Counted from the first letter of the stretch, positions 16,831 through 25,994 are shown. The stretch is 64,000 nt of DNA from Mariprofundus sp. (GCA_021772835.1 JAJFLE010000041.1:1-64000), one strand, 5' to 3'. Numbers and translations are program-made. The notes: generated by a model from the letters alone, not told the origin.

Positions 16831-17887
16831 TACTTAGTGACACCCAGCCGCTGCCCGGCTCCCTGAAATTGGTCAGCTGCCCCCGCCAGACACGCCCGGC
16901 CAGCGCTATCAGCCTTTCACCATGCATATAGAAACGAATATCGAGTTTCATGTTTTGGCCTTCGACAACCACCTCGGATGCTGGAACCAGCTGCTGCACA
17001 ATCGTCTCTTCGATGTCCAGTGTTTCGAATCGTTTGCGGCTCATGCCTTTACCGAGCAACACACCCTTACCGCCATGTCGGGCTGCAGGTTTAAACACCC
17101 ATTGTTTACGCTCTGCCCATGCCTGCTCCACATCCATTTCAGACAACTGATGCGTTTGTGGTGTTACAGCCCGGATGCTGCTGATGACATCTGCATCAAC
17201 ACAGGCTTCGAGCAGGCCCGCGCGCCACCAGTCCACCATGCGTGATTTATCACCAATCAGCGCATAGGAACGCGGATGCGGGTTAATGGCCACCTGCCTT
17301 CTTTCATAAGCTAATCGTATGTCTGCAAGGCCTTCGGTATCCAGATAAAAGTCAGTATGCCTGTTGTAAATCGCGTCAATCCTGCGACCTTCGAAAAACA
17401 GTCCATCATGCCTGAGCTGCAGATTTTCCGGGCTGACAAGCACGACCTGACGGCCGTCTTTCTCAAGCATCTCGGCATAAGCCAGCATCTCCGGATACAT
17501 GAATTGACCGGTTACATCTTCATCCATAATGGCAATGGTCGTCCAATCGCTGTGAAACATTTCAGTCAGGCGCTGCTCCAATGTTCCATTGAATGCATCA
17601 ATCTCAGGCTGAGGTAACCAACGTTTGTCGCCGATATACAATCCGCCTGCATTGTTATTGATTTCAATGAGTTTCGGCCCATCATCAGTCAAATGGAAAT
17701 CGTAACCCATCAACACGCTAGGCCAGGCTGTTTTGATATGAGCGGTTTCAGGCAATTTATCTGACAGGGCCTGTAAATAGGCAGAATTATCTTTCAACCG
17801 GAACACGTTCCTCGCAAATGCGAGCATCGTATCAAATTCATGGTGTGAAATGGGAACCGGGGTTTCACTGGCAAGGGCTGTTGTCAT
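16820..17887 (-). CDS. ATP-grasp domain protein of unknown substrate
   Basis: A 355-residue protein with an ATP-grasp-like C-terminal half. KQWVFKPAARHGGKGVLLGK looks like the nucleotide-binding lysine plus glycine loop. MKLDIRFYMHGERLIALAGR and GQLTNFREPGSGW look like the metal/ATP site with R…TN. The N-terminal half contains VLMGYDFHLTDDGPKLIEIN, similar to sequences in glutathionylspermidine-synthase-like and other peptide ligases. No membrane segment or signal peptide is seen. It is the first gene of an operon with two glycosyltransferases and probably ligates an amino acid or peptide to a small molecule, but nothing shows which one. Confidence 0.6.
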   Translation of the reverse strand: MTTALASETPVPISHHEFDTMLAFARNVFRLKDNSAYLQALSDKLPETAHIKTAWPSVLMGYDFHLTDDGPKLIEINNNAGGLYIGDKRWLPQPEIDAFNGTLEQRLTEMFHSDWTTIAIMDEDVTGQFMYPEMLAYAEMLEKDGRQVVLVSPENLQLRHDGLFFEGRRIDAIYNRHTDFYLDTEGLADIRLAYERRQVAINPHPRSYALIGDKSRMVDWWRAGLLEACVDADVISSIRAVTPQTHQLSEMDVEQAWAERKQWVFKPAARHGGKGVLLGKGMSRKRFETLDIEETIVQQLVPASEVVVEGQNMKLDIRFYMHGERLIALAGRVWRGQLTNFREPGSGWVSLSIEG

Positions 17888-18190
17888 GGGCGAAGCATAA
17901 CTCAGCAGCTTTCATTTGGCTTTTACTTAGCCCTGACTATTCATGAGTCGTTGTGATGATTGTGCCGGATCTTTGGCTACAACGGAATTTAGAAGAAGGC
18001 GTGCGTAGCCGTGCATACGGGCAACTGATGAAGGGCTTGTTGCAGGCAAAGGCACAAGCAAGGGTGCAACAGAATTCATGAACAGACCGGGTTAGGCAAT
18101 GGGCTGTTCTCAATGCGACTTGCTGCAGCTAGTCTTGATTCGCAGACTACCGCTGGATTTGGCGACGAATCCATCCACAGGGGGGAGATG
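17888..18190. other. Intergenic region with one doubtful 41-codon ORF
   Basis: This gap separates the divergent ATP-grasp and GH130 genes, so promoters in both directions are expected, but I cannot point to convincing -35/-10 boxes. A plus-strand frame from 17956 to 18081 would encode 41 residues (beginning MIVPDLWLQRNLEEGVRS, ending …[11 protein letters not shown]). It lacks a ribosome-binding site, and I do not call it a gene. A purine-rich stretch, GGGGGAG at 18181-18187, serves the GH130 start. Confidence 0.4.
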
Positions 18191-19171
18191 ATGAGTAGAA
18201 TAGACGTTATCGGAGACGCTTTACCCAACCTTCCCTGGCAAGACAAACCACAGGATTCCCCGGATGTGGTATGGCGATATAGTCAGAACCCGATCATTCC
18301 ACGCAATCCTTTTTTTGGTGCCAACAGCACATTCAACAGCGCAGCAGTGCCGTTTAACGGCAAGTTTGCAGGAGTCTTCCGCTGCGACTCCACCGCTCGC
18401 GAGATGCAGCTTCATGCCGGTTTCAGTGAAAACGGCATCGACTGGCAGATCAATGCCGAGCGTATCCGGTTCATCAACGAGAATCCGGAGGTTTCCGCCT
18501 GGGAATACGGTTATGACCCGCGCGTGGTGTGGATCGAAGATCGTTATTACGTCACCTGGTGCAATGGTTATCACGGCCCGACCATCGGTGTGGCATGGAC
18601 CAGAGATTTTAAAGAGTTTCACCAACTCGAAAATGCATTCCTGATTTTCAACCGCAACGGCGTGTTGTTTCCGCGCAAGATCAACGGCAAATACGTGATG
18701 CTTTCGCGCCCCAGCGATAACGGCCACACACCGTTCGGCGATATTTTTCTCAGCCAGAGTCCTGACATGGTGCACTGGGGTTGTCACCGTCATGTGATGG
18801 GCACAACCGATGGCTGGCAATCCACCAAAATCGGTGCAGGTCCGATTCCGATCGAAACCAGCGAAGGCTGGTTAATGATCTATCACGGTGTACTCACCTC
18901 CTGTAACGGTTTCGTTTACAGCTTTGGCGCGGCCCTGCTTGATCGTGATGAACCATGGAAGGTCATTCACCGTTCGAAGCACTTCCTGATTGCGCCGTGG
19001 GAACAGTATGAGTGTGTGGGTGATGTACCCAATGTCACCTTCCCCTGTGCCGCACTGACCGATGCGCCCAGTGGCCGCATCGCCATCTACTACGGCTGTG
19101 CTGACACGGTGACAGGACTCTGTTTTACCACAGCCCAGGCGGTGATCGATCATCTAAAGGCCGGAAACTAA
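18191..19171 (+). CDS. GH130-type glycoside phosphorylase/hydrolase
   Basis: A 326-residue five-bladed beta-propeller enzyme of the GH130 kind, which phosphorolyse or hydrolyse beta-mannosides. Signs are [20 protein letters not shown] near the start (NPI..P…FN.g), [20 protein letters not shown] in the middle, [20 protein letters not shown] (the FP.KI.G.Y.ml.RP hallmark) and the late WLMIYHGV and [13 protein letters not shown]. No signal peptide is seen, so a cytoplasmic phosphorylase is plausible. I start at 18191 (ATG ATG at 18188/18191) because GGGGGAG lies three bases upstream; an ATG at 18113 would also be in frame. The permease gene begins three bases after the stop, so the two likely form an oligosaccharide uptake-and-cleavage pair. 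Confidence 0.85.
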   Translation: MSRIDVIGDALPNLPWQDKPQDSPDVVWRYSQNPIIPRNPFFGANSTFNSAAVPFNGKFAGVFRCDSTAREMQLHAGFSENGIDWQINAERIRFINENPEVSAWEYGYDPRVVWIEDRYYVTWCNGYHGPTIGVAWTRDFKEFHQLENAFLIFNRNGVLFPRKINGKYVMLSRPSDNGHTPFGDIFLSQSPDMVHWGCHRHVMGTTDGWQSTKIGAGPIPIETSEGWLMIYHGVLTSCNGFVYSFGAALLDRDEPWKVIHRSKHFLIAPWEQYECVGDVPNVTFPCAALTDAPSGRIAIYYGCADTVTGLCFTTAQAVIDHLKAGN

Positions 19172-19174
19172 ACC

Positions 19175-21043
19175 TTGGCCGAAGCAACCGGACAGGCTGA
19201 AGACCCATCCGGAAGCAGAATCGTGACTGGAAAGCTGCCGGTAAAAACCAAGTTGGCATGGGGGGTGGGCGGTTTCGGCGAAAACATCGCCAACTCAGCC
19301 ATCCTCTCTCTGGTGTTCCCGATCTTTAATGTGGCACTGGGTTTCAGCACGCTGGCTATCGGACTGGCTATGGCGGTCTCCCGCATCGCCGATGCCATCC
19401 TTGACCCGGTCATTGGTAATTTGACGGACAATACCCGTTCGCGTTGGGGACGCCGCCGCCCATGGATGTTCGTCGGTTCCATACTTATGGCGCTGTTTTT
19501 CTCTGCCGTCTGGTTTCTGCCAACGCTGGTACCGCAACTGCCAAGGTTGATCACGGTGCATGTCCAGCATGCGCCCCTGATCGATGCAGTCACACAAAAC
19601 CCCCAGTCAGTTTCCATACTGCAAGATACACTGTCATGGTATGTCCTCAGCACGAAAGACGTCCGGCTCGGCCCCGAAAAATCCTCCGGAAGCTTCAATG
19701 TAGTGCTCAAACATGCACCGGAAACGACCACCGAATTCAGTATCGAACAGATGGAGAACGGCGCTGTCCCGCTTCACCTGACAGTGCTTCCGCTTCATCT
19801 GATTTTCACGCCCGATAATTGGCAGATACCGCAGGCCGTGACCGTTACCTCGCCAGTTATATCAGGTGGCAGTGGGGCTGAAATCACCACATCGTTGCGC
19901 ATTTTACCCAGCAGCGATGTGCTGGATTATCCGCCCTTGCACCCGTTCGGCATCACCTCCTGGTCTGCACTATCGATGTTTCTGGCGTTTGCGCTGGTAT
20001 GCCTGTTTTTCTATTTCAGCTTCTCGGTATTTGTGATTCCCTACTCGGGTCTCGGTATTGAGTTGACCGACGATTATGCCGAGCGCACCAACCTGCAAAT
20101 CTACCGACTGGTGGCCTCGTTCTGTGCCAGCCTGCTGGTGGGTTATCTTTACCTCTGGTCGCAAATGGCCGGGGCCTGGCTCGGTGGCGATGAGGTGCTG
20201 GGTGTACGACTGGTGGGTCTGTGCATCGGCGTGCTTGTTCTGATTTCCACCATAGTGCCCGCGCTGTTATGCCGTGAACGTTTTGCCGACAGCGAAAAAA
20301 GGAAAAAAGAGCATCTCTCACTGTTCAAAGCCATTCAACTCACAGCGGTGAACAGAAGTTTTCGCATGCTTATGGGTTCGGTGTTTTCAGTGTTCATCGG
20401 CCTGTTTTTTGCGCTACCGTTCATGACCTATATCGGCATCTATTATGTCTGTCAGGGTGATAAAATGCTGGCCGCTGAGATTGGCGGAGTGATGACCGTC
20501 GTACAGGTCACAGGCCAGTTTCTCGCCATGCCGCTGATTTCGTGGGCCAGTGCGCGGGTGGATAAAAAGACTATCCTGTTCACCGGCCTTTCCATCTCCA
20601 TTGTCGGTTATGCCTCAAGCTGGTGGCTATTCACACCTGCGCATCCCTGGCTACAGATTATCCCCGTAGTCGTGGCGGCATGGGGCCTGTGCGCCTGTTG
20701 GGCGGTCAACGGCTCGTTTGCGGCAGATATATGTGATGAGGATGAGCTGAACACCGGCCATCGCCGTGAAGGCGTGTATAGCGCGGTGTTCGCACTGGTC
20801 TACAAATCTGCCATCGGCATCGTGGCGCTCGGCAGCGGGGCTCTGCTGGCCTGGGCGGGAGTTGTGGGTCAGGAATCCATGTTGCCCGCAGAAACCCTGC
20901 TAAAGGTGCGCATTGCTTATCTGGCCATTCCGGTGGTTTTTTTGAGCCTCGCCGTAATATCGATGTGGTTTTACCCGCTCACCCGTGAGCGCGTGGAGGA
21001 GATCCAGTCACAACTGCGCTCTCCTGAGCAACAGGGCTTGTAA
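19175..21043 (+). CDS. GPH-family (MFS) sugar permease with an inserted beta-rich domain
   Basis: A 622-residue transporter of the glycoside-pentoside-hexuronide group. The N-terminal helices carry GVGGFGENIANSAI, SRIADAILDPVIGNLTDNTR and RSRWGRRRPWMFVGS, the classic GPH signature (DP..G…D.t..r.GRrRP). The C-terminal half has helices from about residue 262 onward, with VIPYSGLGIELTDDYAERTN. Normal GPH proteins have about 450-500 residues. The excess is about 140 residues, at 120-260, between two helices. It reads as soluble beta-rich sequence and includes LIFTPDNWQIPQAVTVTSPV, close to the …tFTp.NWntpqtVtVt… pattern of extracellular Calx-beta-like repeats. The start is TTG at 19175. It is co-transcribed with the GH130 gene. 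Confidence 0.85.
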   Translation: MAEATGQAEDPSGSRIVTGKLPVKTKLAWGVGGFGENIANSAILSLVFPIFNVALGFSTLAIGLAMAVSRIADAILDPVIGNLTDNTRSRWGRRRPWMFVGSILMALFFSAVWFLPTLVPQLPRLITVHVQHAPLIDAVTQNPQSVSILQDTLSWYVLSTKDVRLGPEKSSGSFNVVLKHAPETTTEFSIEQMENGAVPLHLTVLPLHLIFTPDNWQIPQAVTVTSPVISGGSGAEITTSLRILPSSDVLDYPPLHPFGITSWSALSMFLAFALVCLFFYFSFSVFVIPYSGLGIELTDDYAERTNLQIYRLVASFCASLLVGYLYLWSQMAGAWLGGDEVLGVRLVGLCIGVLVLISTIVPALLCRERFADSEKRKKEHLSLFKAIQLTAVNRSFRMLMGSVFSVFIGLFFALPFMTYIGIYYVCQGDKMLAAEIGGVMTVVQVTGQFLAMPLISWASARVDKKTILFTGLSISIVGYASSWWLFTPAHPWLQIIPVVVAAWGLCACWAVNGSFAADICDEDELNTGHRREGVYSAVFALVYKSAIGIVALGSGALLAWAGVVGQESMLPAETLLKVRIAYLAIPVVFLSLAVISMWFYPLTRERVEEIQSQLRSPEQQGL

Positions 21044-21185
21044 ATCCCCTAAACCCGAGAACATGCTACACTCCTTAGCTTGGCCCTTGTGTCCCGTTTC
21101 CATCAATACCAACTGTGTCACGATGACGCTCACATGCTTTGTCATCCTTGCCTAAGGAGGAACCAGCTTGTAATTTCGTCATAGG

Positions 21186-21348
21186 TTCGTTGCACTGGTC
21201 TGTGGTTTGTAATTCAGGGCCGATGCGTACGCAACGGGAGCTTGCTATTCAGGCTGTGCGAATCCCTCACGGGATACCTGATGCCTGCATGCTGCGCCCA
21301 CCTCACATATAGGGTTCAGTTTTACAGGCCATAGACCCGTGCAACGAA
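21186..21348 (+). ncRNA. ssrS: 6S RNA (SsrS)
   Basis: The 5' segment TTCGTTGCACTGGTCTGTGG (21186-21205) pairs with the 3' segment CCATAGACCCGTGCAACGAA (21329-21348), forming a long closing stem of about 160 nucleotides overall. Inside it, TCAGGGCCGAT resembles the 5' arm of the 6S central bubble (…CCTGAGCCGAT…). CACCTCACATATAGGGTTCA followed by GTTTTACAGGCC matches the conserved 3' arm (…CACCTt…AGGGTTCAagg.TTACAGCC…). A large open bubble flanked by two stems is the promoter-mimicking shape that binds sigma70 RNA polymerase. A strong terminator-like hairpin follows at 21361. A candidate -10 TGTAAT (about 21170) with TTGCCT 15 bases upstream fits a start close to 21186. There is no protein gene in this 500-base gap. 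Confidence 0.85.
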
Positions 21349-21360
21349 AGCGTTCAAGAA

Positions 21361-21396
21361 AGGCCTGCCTAGATCCCCTCCCTGGCAGGCCTTTTT
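21361..21396 (+). terminator. Rho-independent terminator of 6S RNA
   Basis: AGGCCTGCC (21361-21369) pairs perfectly with GGCAGGCCT (21384-21392) across a 14-base loop and is followed by a run of Ts. It stands 13 bases after the 6S closing stem and before the next promoter region. The run AA before the stem also gives it some bidirectional character. Confidence 0.85.
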
Positions 21397-21546
21397 GATC
21401 GTCCCCCACCACTGTCACAACAAGCCTATAAGGGCTGCCTGCTTTGACAAACGCCTGAGGGCCAACCTGCCTGAGCTGTATGCGAGACAGTGTCATGAAC
21501 CCTTACTTCATCTATAATGACCACATACTGAAACAAGGAGTCTATC

Positions 21547-22236
21547 ATGTTATTTCGGCAGCTTTTCGATCAGGAGACCTGGAGCTACACCTATCTGCTT
21601 GCCGATCAGCATACGGGCAAGGCAGTCATTATTGATCCTGTGGACAGACAACTGGAACGGGACATCAAGCTTATTCATGAGTTGGGCTTAACGCTCACAT
21701 ATGCCTTTGACACCCATGTACATGCTGATCACATCACCGCTCTGGGAGCCCTGCGCGAGCGACTGAGCTGCACAACCGGCGTGTCAAAACATGGCCAGGT
21801 GGCTTGTGTTGACCTGCAGCTCTCTGAGGCTGATCAATTCAGTTTCGGACAGCATTTTATCCGTACCCTGGAAACACCAGGCCATACCAATGGTTGCCTG
21901 AGTTTCGTCTGCGAATCCCGGGTCATGAGTGGTGATGCACTGCTGATCCGTGGCTGTGGTCGTACAGATTTTCAGCAGGGTGATGCTGGCACGCTTTTCG
22001 ATTCAATAACAAACAAGCTGTTCACTTTGCCCGATGATACGCAGGTCTATCCCGCCCATGATTATAAAGGCATGGCAACCACAACCATTGGTGAAGAGAA
22101 GCAGTGGAACCCGCGCATGAAACTGGGCAGGCGTGGTTTTATCGCCTTCATGAACGAGCTGGATTTAGCCGATCCAATACGCATTCACGAGGCTGTGCCA
22201 GCCAATCTGGCCTGCGGCAAAACCGGCATCGAATGA
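21547..22236 (+). CDS. Persulfide dioxygenase (ETHE1-like MBL-fold)
   Basis: A 229-residue metallo-beta-lactamase-fold enzyme. THVHADH (about 57-63) supplies the iron-binding His/Asp set, ETPGHTNGCLSFVCESRVMS and GDALLIRGCGRTDFQQGDAG follow, and VYPAHDYKG holds the last His. The GRTDFQ.GD…L..SI block is characteristic of ETHE1/persulfide dioxygenases, which oxidise glutathione persulfide to sulfite, and differs from glyoxalase II. AAGGAG lies seven bases before the ATG. The next gene, a TauE/SafE exporter, overlaps by ATGA and would remove the sulfite formed. Confidence 0.88.
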   Translation: MLFRQLFDQETWSYTYLLADQHTGKAVIIDPVDRQLERDIKLIHELGLTLTYAFDTHVHADHITALGALRERLSCTTGVSKHGQVACVDLQLSEADQFSFGQHFIRTLETPGHTNGCLSFVCESRVMSGDALLIRGCGRTDFQQGDAGTLFDSITNKLFTLPDDTQVYPAHDYKGMATTTIGEEKQWNPRMKLGRRGFIAFMNELDLADPIRIHEAVPANLACGKTGIE

Positions 22237-22979
22237 GTCTCTGGTTGGTGCCTGCAGCCCTGCTTATCGGGCTGGTTCTGGGCCTCTTTGGCGCAGGCGG
22301 TGGCATGTTAACCGTGCCTGCCCTGATGATGATTGGAGATATGACAATCAAAGAGGCCGTGCCCATGAGTCTGTGGCTAGTCAGCCTGGTCTCGTTGACT
22401 GCAGCCATTCACCAGCAGGCATGGAAACAGCTGCAATACCGCCTGCTACTCATTCTGGGAGTAACCGGCATGGCAGGTGGTGCGCTTGGGGCACGTATCG
22501 GGGCAAACATGGCCGAAAGCCTGCAGCTGGCAGTTCTCGCCATACTCATTTTAAGTGTCGCGTTATGGACCGGATTTGTTCGACTGGAAAACAAGGTCAG
22601 AACTTTTCGCTATATTCCTGCGCTACTGGCTGGCTTTATTATCGGCCTGCTCACCGGGATGCTCGGCGTTGGTGGTGGTTTCCTGCTGGTCCCTGCCCTG
22701 ATTTTTCTCGGCATCGGCCACTTCCCCACAGCTGTCGGCCACTCTCTGATTATTATCATCGCCAATGCTGCAGGCGCAATGATCAGCTACTCAACGATAG
22801 CATCGGTACAAATTGATATCGGTCTGACCGCGAGCATCGCGCTGATTGCCGCCGCTGGCAGCATACTCGGCGGCATCCTGCTCAAGCGCTTGCCTGCAGC
22901 TCTGCTGCAGAAAGGCTTTGCCATGGTGCTGATCTGTCTCGGCTGCTTCATCGCCTGGCAAAGCCTGAGTGCCGCATAA
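22233..22979 (+). CDS. TauE/SafE family sulfite/anion exporter
   Basis: A 248-residue membrane protein with about eight helices in two similar halves. The halves start with the paired glycine-rich motifs LIGLVLGLFGAGGGMLTVPA and FIIGLLTGMLGVGGGFLLVP, the hallmark of TauE/SafE. The ATG at 22233 overlaps the stop of the persulfide dioxygenase gene (ATGA), which fixes the start; a longer frame from 22104 only reads the upstream gene out of frame. Context suggests export of sulfite or a related sulfur anion. Confidence 0.9.
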   Translation: MSLWLVPAALLIGLVLGLFGAGGGMLTVPALMMIGDMTIKEAVPMSLWLVSLVSLTAAIHQQAWKQLQYRLLLILGVTGMAGGALGARIGANMAESLQLAVLAILILSVALWTGFVRLENKVRTFRYIPALLAGFIIGLLTGMLGVGGGFLLVPALIFLGIGHFPTAVGHSLIIIIANAAGAMISYSTIASVQIDIGLTASIALIAAAGSILGGILLKRLPAALLQKGFAMVLICLGCFIAWQSLSAA

Positions 22980-23007
22980 GCTGCGTTCGACTATGGCCTA
23001 CCAGTGC

Positions 23008-23889
23008 TTACATGCCGCGCATATACCATGGTCGCAAAGGCGCTTCTCCCTCCATCGCATGCTGCAGTTGAGTCAGTAATTTTTCACGATCACGCGGAAG
23101 ATTGCCAGCCAGCGCCAGCGCATTGGAGGCATGGTTGGAGCGGAAAATCAGGGAATTCGGTGGATTCAATCCGCTGATCAATCGCTCCTGCTCCAGAAGC
23201 ATCGAGTGATCATCCTGCATCTCGAAGACTTCGCCAAACTTGCTCTGAAATTCAGTAACGATATCGGCCTCCAGATGAAGCTGTAACGTGGAGAGATAGG
23301 TAACAGGTGCGGCATTGAGCAGCGCTATGGTTCCATCAATGTGCTCCTGCCAGTGGCTTTTACCACCCAAGCCAAGGATAACGGTGGCTGACACTTTCAA
23401 ACCTGCCACAGAGGCTTTAGACATGGCTGTCGCGATACCGTTCTGGCTCGCCCCCTTGGTGATTTTCTTCAAGATAAGATTGGAACCGGATTCAATGCCA
23501 AGATAGAGCAAGCCCAGTCCCCGCTCTTTCAACAGCTCCAGTTCATCCGCACTTTTGTGCAGGAGGTTTGCAGGTGTGGCATAACATGAAACACGCGAAA
23601 GCTTGGGCAGTGCCGCATGCAGGACATCAAGGATGGCCACGAGTTGCTCAGTCGGAACACTCAGTGCATCACCATCGGCCAGAAACACCCGCCGTGCATC
23701 CGGCCAGCTACGAGCTGCTTTGCCGATATCTTCAAGCACAGCATCAAGTGGGCGTTGGCTGTACGCTTTTGTCCGATACATGGAGCAGAAACTACACTGA
23801 TTGAAACTGCAACCAAGCGTAACCTGGACAATCAGGTTATCACCCTCACTCGGTGGTCGATAAAGCGGCATGTCATAATTCAGTGGCAT
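23008..23889 (-). CDS. Radical SAM protein
   Basis: A 293-residue radical SAM enzyme. The [4Fe-4S] cysteines are Cys27, Cys32 and Cys35 in TLGCSFNQCSFCSMYRTKAY, a CX4CX2C spacing also seen in the close family (GCSHN.CTFCGMY). Supporting blocks are VFLADGDALSVPTEQLVAIL and LGLLYLGIESGSNLILKKIT, the latter being the common ESGS motif. No extra iron-sulfur domain is seen. This group is widespread but has no assigned reaction. It is monocistronic and convergent with the TauE gene. Confidence 0.85.
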   Translation of the reverse strand: MPLNYDMPLYRPPSEGDNLIVQVTLGCSFNQCSFCSMYRTKAYSQRPLDAVLEDIGKAARSWPDARRVFLADGDALSVPTEQLVAILDVLHAALPKLSRVSCYATPANLLHKSADELELLKERGLGLLYLGIESGSNLILKKITKGASQNGIATAMSKASVAGLKVSATVILGLGGKSHWQEHIDGTIALLNAAPVTYLSTLQLHLEADIVTEFQSKFGEVFEMQDDHSMLLEQERLISGLNPPNSLIFRSNHASNALALAGNLPRDREKLLTQLQHAMEGEAPLRPWYMRGM

Positions 23890-24076
23890 TGTCGCAACTT
23901 AAGCGTTATTGCGCACATTGCCATCCATTATTTGATAAATTTACTCGCCGAACAGGTAAAAGTCTGAAGCAACGCACAGGGTCTGAAAAACAAAATGTGC
24001 ACTATTCATCGGTTCCACATGGCGCAAACGCTTTACATACATGGCTGAAGCCAGGATAAAGCATTAACCTGCTGGC

Positions 24077-24601
24077 ATGCGTCCCAAAGCACCACCAAAC
24101 TACCTTGCCGGTTATCCGCTCGAACTCAGAGAGAAGATCAGCCTGATGATTGAAGAGGATCAACTGGCGGACTGGCTGCTGCGCAAATATCCGCACAGGC
24201 ACGCGGTGCGTTCTGACAAGGCGCTTTATGATTATGTGATGGAACTCAAAAACAGCTACCTGCGCAATGCAGGACAGATCAACAGGGTCGCCTTCGATAA
24301 CACGCTGCACCTCACACGTTATGCGCTCGGTATGCACACCAGCAAATCGCAGGTGCATGGAGCAAAGCTCAAAGCCAAGCGCGAGATTCACGTGGCGACC
24401 ATATTCAAGGATATGCCACCCGAATTTTTGCGCATGATTGTGGTGCACGAGCTGGCGCACAGTAAAGAGTCTGAGCACAACAAGGCATTTTATAAACTCT
24501 GCTGCAACATGGAGCCGGACTATCACCAGCTGGAGTTTGATCTGCGGACCTACCTCACCTACCTGGAATCAGATGGTGAACCGCTGTGGCCTAATCATTA
24601 A
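24077..24601 (+). CDS. YgjP-like zinc metallopeptidase domain protein
   Basis: A 174-residue protein with the zincin signature IVVHELAHSKESEHNKAFYK (HELAH…E..H), as in the YgjP/DUF45 family (M48-like). The N-terminal part (DYVMELKNSYLRNAG) and ALGMHTSKSQVHGAKLKAKR fit family members that bind near the active site. No signal peptide or membrane helix is seen. Its last 11 bases overlap the convergent aroK gene. A second DUF45 relative is at 51848. Confidence 0.82.
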   Translation: MRPKAPPNYLAGYPLELREKISLMIEEDQLADWLLRKYPHRHAVRSDKALYDYVMELKNSYLRNAGQINRVAFDNTLHLTRYALGMHTSKSQVHGAKLKAKREIHVATIFKDMPPEFLRMIVVHELAHSKESEHNKAFYKLCCNMEPDYHQLEFDLRTYLTYLESDGEPLWPNH

Positions 24602-25184
24602 GTATAAAGGTCTGGCTCCTATCGTTTTGCAACGACTGTCCCCCGCTACACTCATACTTCCACTGTTTCAGATACTCAAGAACCGCATGCAACGATGCAG
24701 CTTTATTCATCTCTCCGCGATGCAAAACATAATCGGCACACTGCGTATAATAAGGGTAACGCACCTCCGCCAGTTGCTGCAGAACCGTCAAAGCATCACG
24801 GCCAGCAGTCAGCGGCCGGTTTTCATCACCCTGAATACGAGCAGCGAGAAAATGAAGGGAGGACTTCAACCAGATCACCGGCGAATGGACCTCTAACATG
24901 GCTCTGTTCTGCTCGCGCATCACCACCCCGCCACCGCTGGCAATCACCACAGGTGTGCCGAGCACCTCACGCAGGGCCTCGGTCTCCAGATCACGGAATT
25001 CCTCTTCGCCATGCTCAGCGAAAATCTCGGGAATCGTTTTACCCGCCTTTTCAACGATGTAATGGTCCAGATCAAGCATGGTCAAGCCAAGCTCTTCAGC
25101 CAACAGCCTTCCGATACTGCTTTTTCCACATCCCATCAATCCGATCAGAACGGGATACATCTGAAAAGTACTCTCTTCAATCAT
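24591..25184 (-). CDS. aroK: Shikimate kinase
   Basis: Shikimate kinase phosphorylates shikimate in aromatic amino acid synthesis. The P-loop is LIGLMGCGKSSIGRLLAEEL, the shikimate-binding Asp/Arg are in LDLDHYIVEKAGKTIPEIFA and EEEFRDLETEALRE, and the glycine triplet is in VIASGGGVVMREQNR. The lid reads GDENRPL. I use the ATG at 25184 (MIEEST) with AAAGGA eight bases upstream; an ATG at 25160 is the alternative, and the longer frame from 25247 lacks support. No aroB follows, so the usual aroKB pair is split here. Confidence 0.92.
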   Translation of the reverse strand: MIEESTFQMYPVLIGLMGCGKSSIGRLLAEELGLTMLDLDHYIVEKAGKTIPEIFAEHGEEEFRDLETEALREVLGTPVVIASGGGVVMREQNRAMLEVHSPVIWLKSSLHFLAARIQGDENRPLTAGRDALTVLQQLAEVRYPYYTQCADYVLHRGEMNKAASLHAVLEYLKQWKYECSGGQSLQNDRSQTFILND

Positions 25185-25490
25185 TGATTCTGTCCTTTTG
25201 CCGTCCCCAGCCACAGCCGGGCAGTCCATCACCACTAACCCATTCATAATAGCCTATTGCGGCCTTGCTTGTCCCTTAGCCTGCAACACATGCTTCATGG
25301 ATAGTCCGGGCTAAAAAGTGACGGAATACTACTACTGAGTCTGTTGATTCGAAAGTAGATGGATTCAACTTTGAAGGGCTTCCCCCGAAAACTTCTTGCG
25401 AGCTCCGGGTACACAATGCCTAACCGCCCCTGTCCTTTTCTGTTAGTTTGGAACAAGATTACCTGAGCAATCAGACACATGGAGAGCACG

Positions 25491-25910
25491 ATGAAGCACT
25501 GGAAAAATCCAAGTGATGCAGAACTAAGCATACTTTTAGACACGGCAAAAACCATCGCCGTAGTCGGCTGTTCACCCAAGCCCGATCAAACCAGCCACCA
25601 GATAGCCGCTTTCCTGCTGCAGCAGGGCTATCATGTGATTCCTGTGCATCCCGTGGCGAAAGTCATCCTCGGACAGAAAGTATATCCGACACTGACTGAC
25701 ATTCCGGTACCTGTGGATATTGTAGATGTGTTCCGCCGCCCTGAATTCACGCCGCCCATCGCCGAAGCTGCCGTTTCCATCGGCGCCAAAGCTCTCTGGC
25801 TGCAACAGGGTATCATCAACGAAGAGAGCTACCGCATTGCCACCGATGGAGGTCTCACCTGCATCATGGATCTCTGTATCGCGGTGATGCACCGCTCGCT
25901 GCTGCACTAA
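25491..25910 (+). CDS. CoA-binding domain protein (YccU-like)
   Basis: A 139-residue Rossmann-fold protein. AKTIAVVGCSPKPDQTSHQI is the CoA-binding glycine loop, followed by VIPVHPVAKVILGQKVYPTL and IVDVFRRPEFTPPIAEAAVS, the block typical of YccU. The C-terminal GGLTCIMDLCIAVMH is the usual end. The ATG at 25491 has GGAG six bases upstream; the frame could also open at 25479, but then the ribosome site would be inside the gene. The partner and role of these proteins are unknown. The 300-base gap upstream (25185-25490) shows no gene. Confidence 0.88.
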   Translation: MKHWKNPSDAELSILLDTAKTIAVVGCSPKPDQTSHQIAAFLLQQGYHVIPVHPVAKVILGQKVYPTLTDIPVPVDIVDVFRRPEFTPPIAEAAVSIGAKALWLQQGIINEESYRIATDGGLTCIMDLCIAVMHRSLLH

Positions 25911-25994
25911 GCTGTGACTTGAAACAAGTCAGACGCCAGATCCAAACATAACTCTTCGCAGATTGCTTCCAGGTTGATCCGACAGCGCTCATTA

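Noticed and set aside
17956-18081. 41-codon ORF in the gap before the GH130 gene
   Set aside because: No ribosome site, no family and no coupling to a neighbour.
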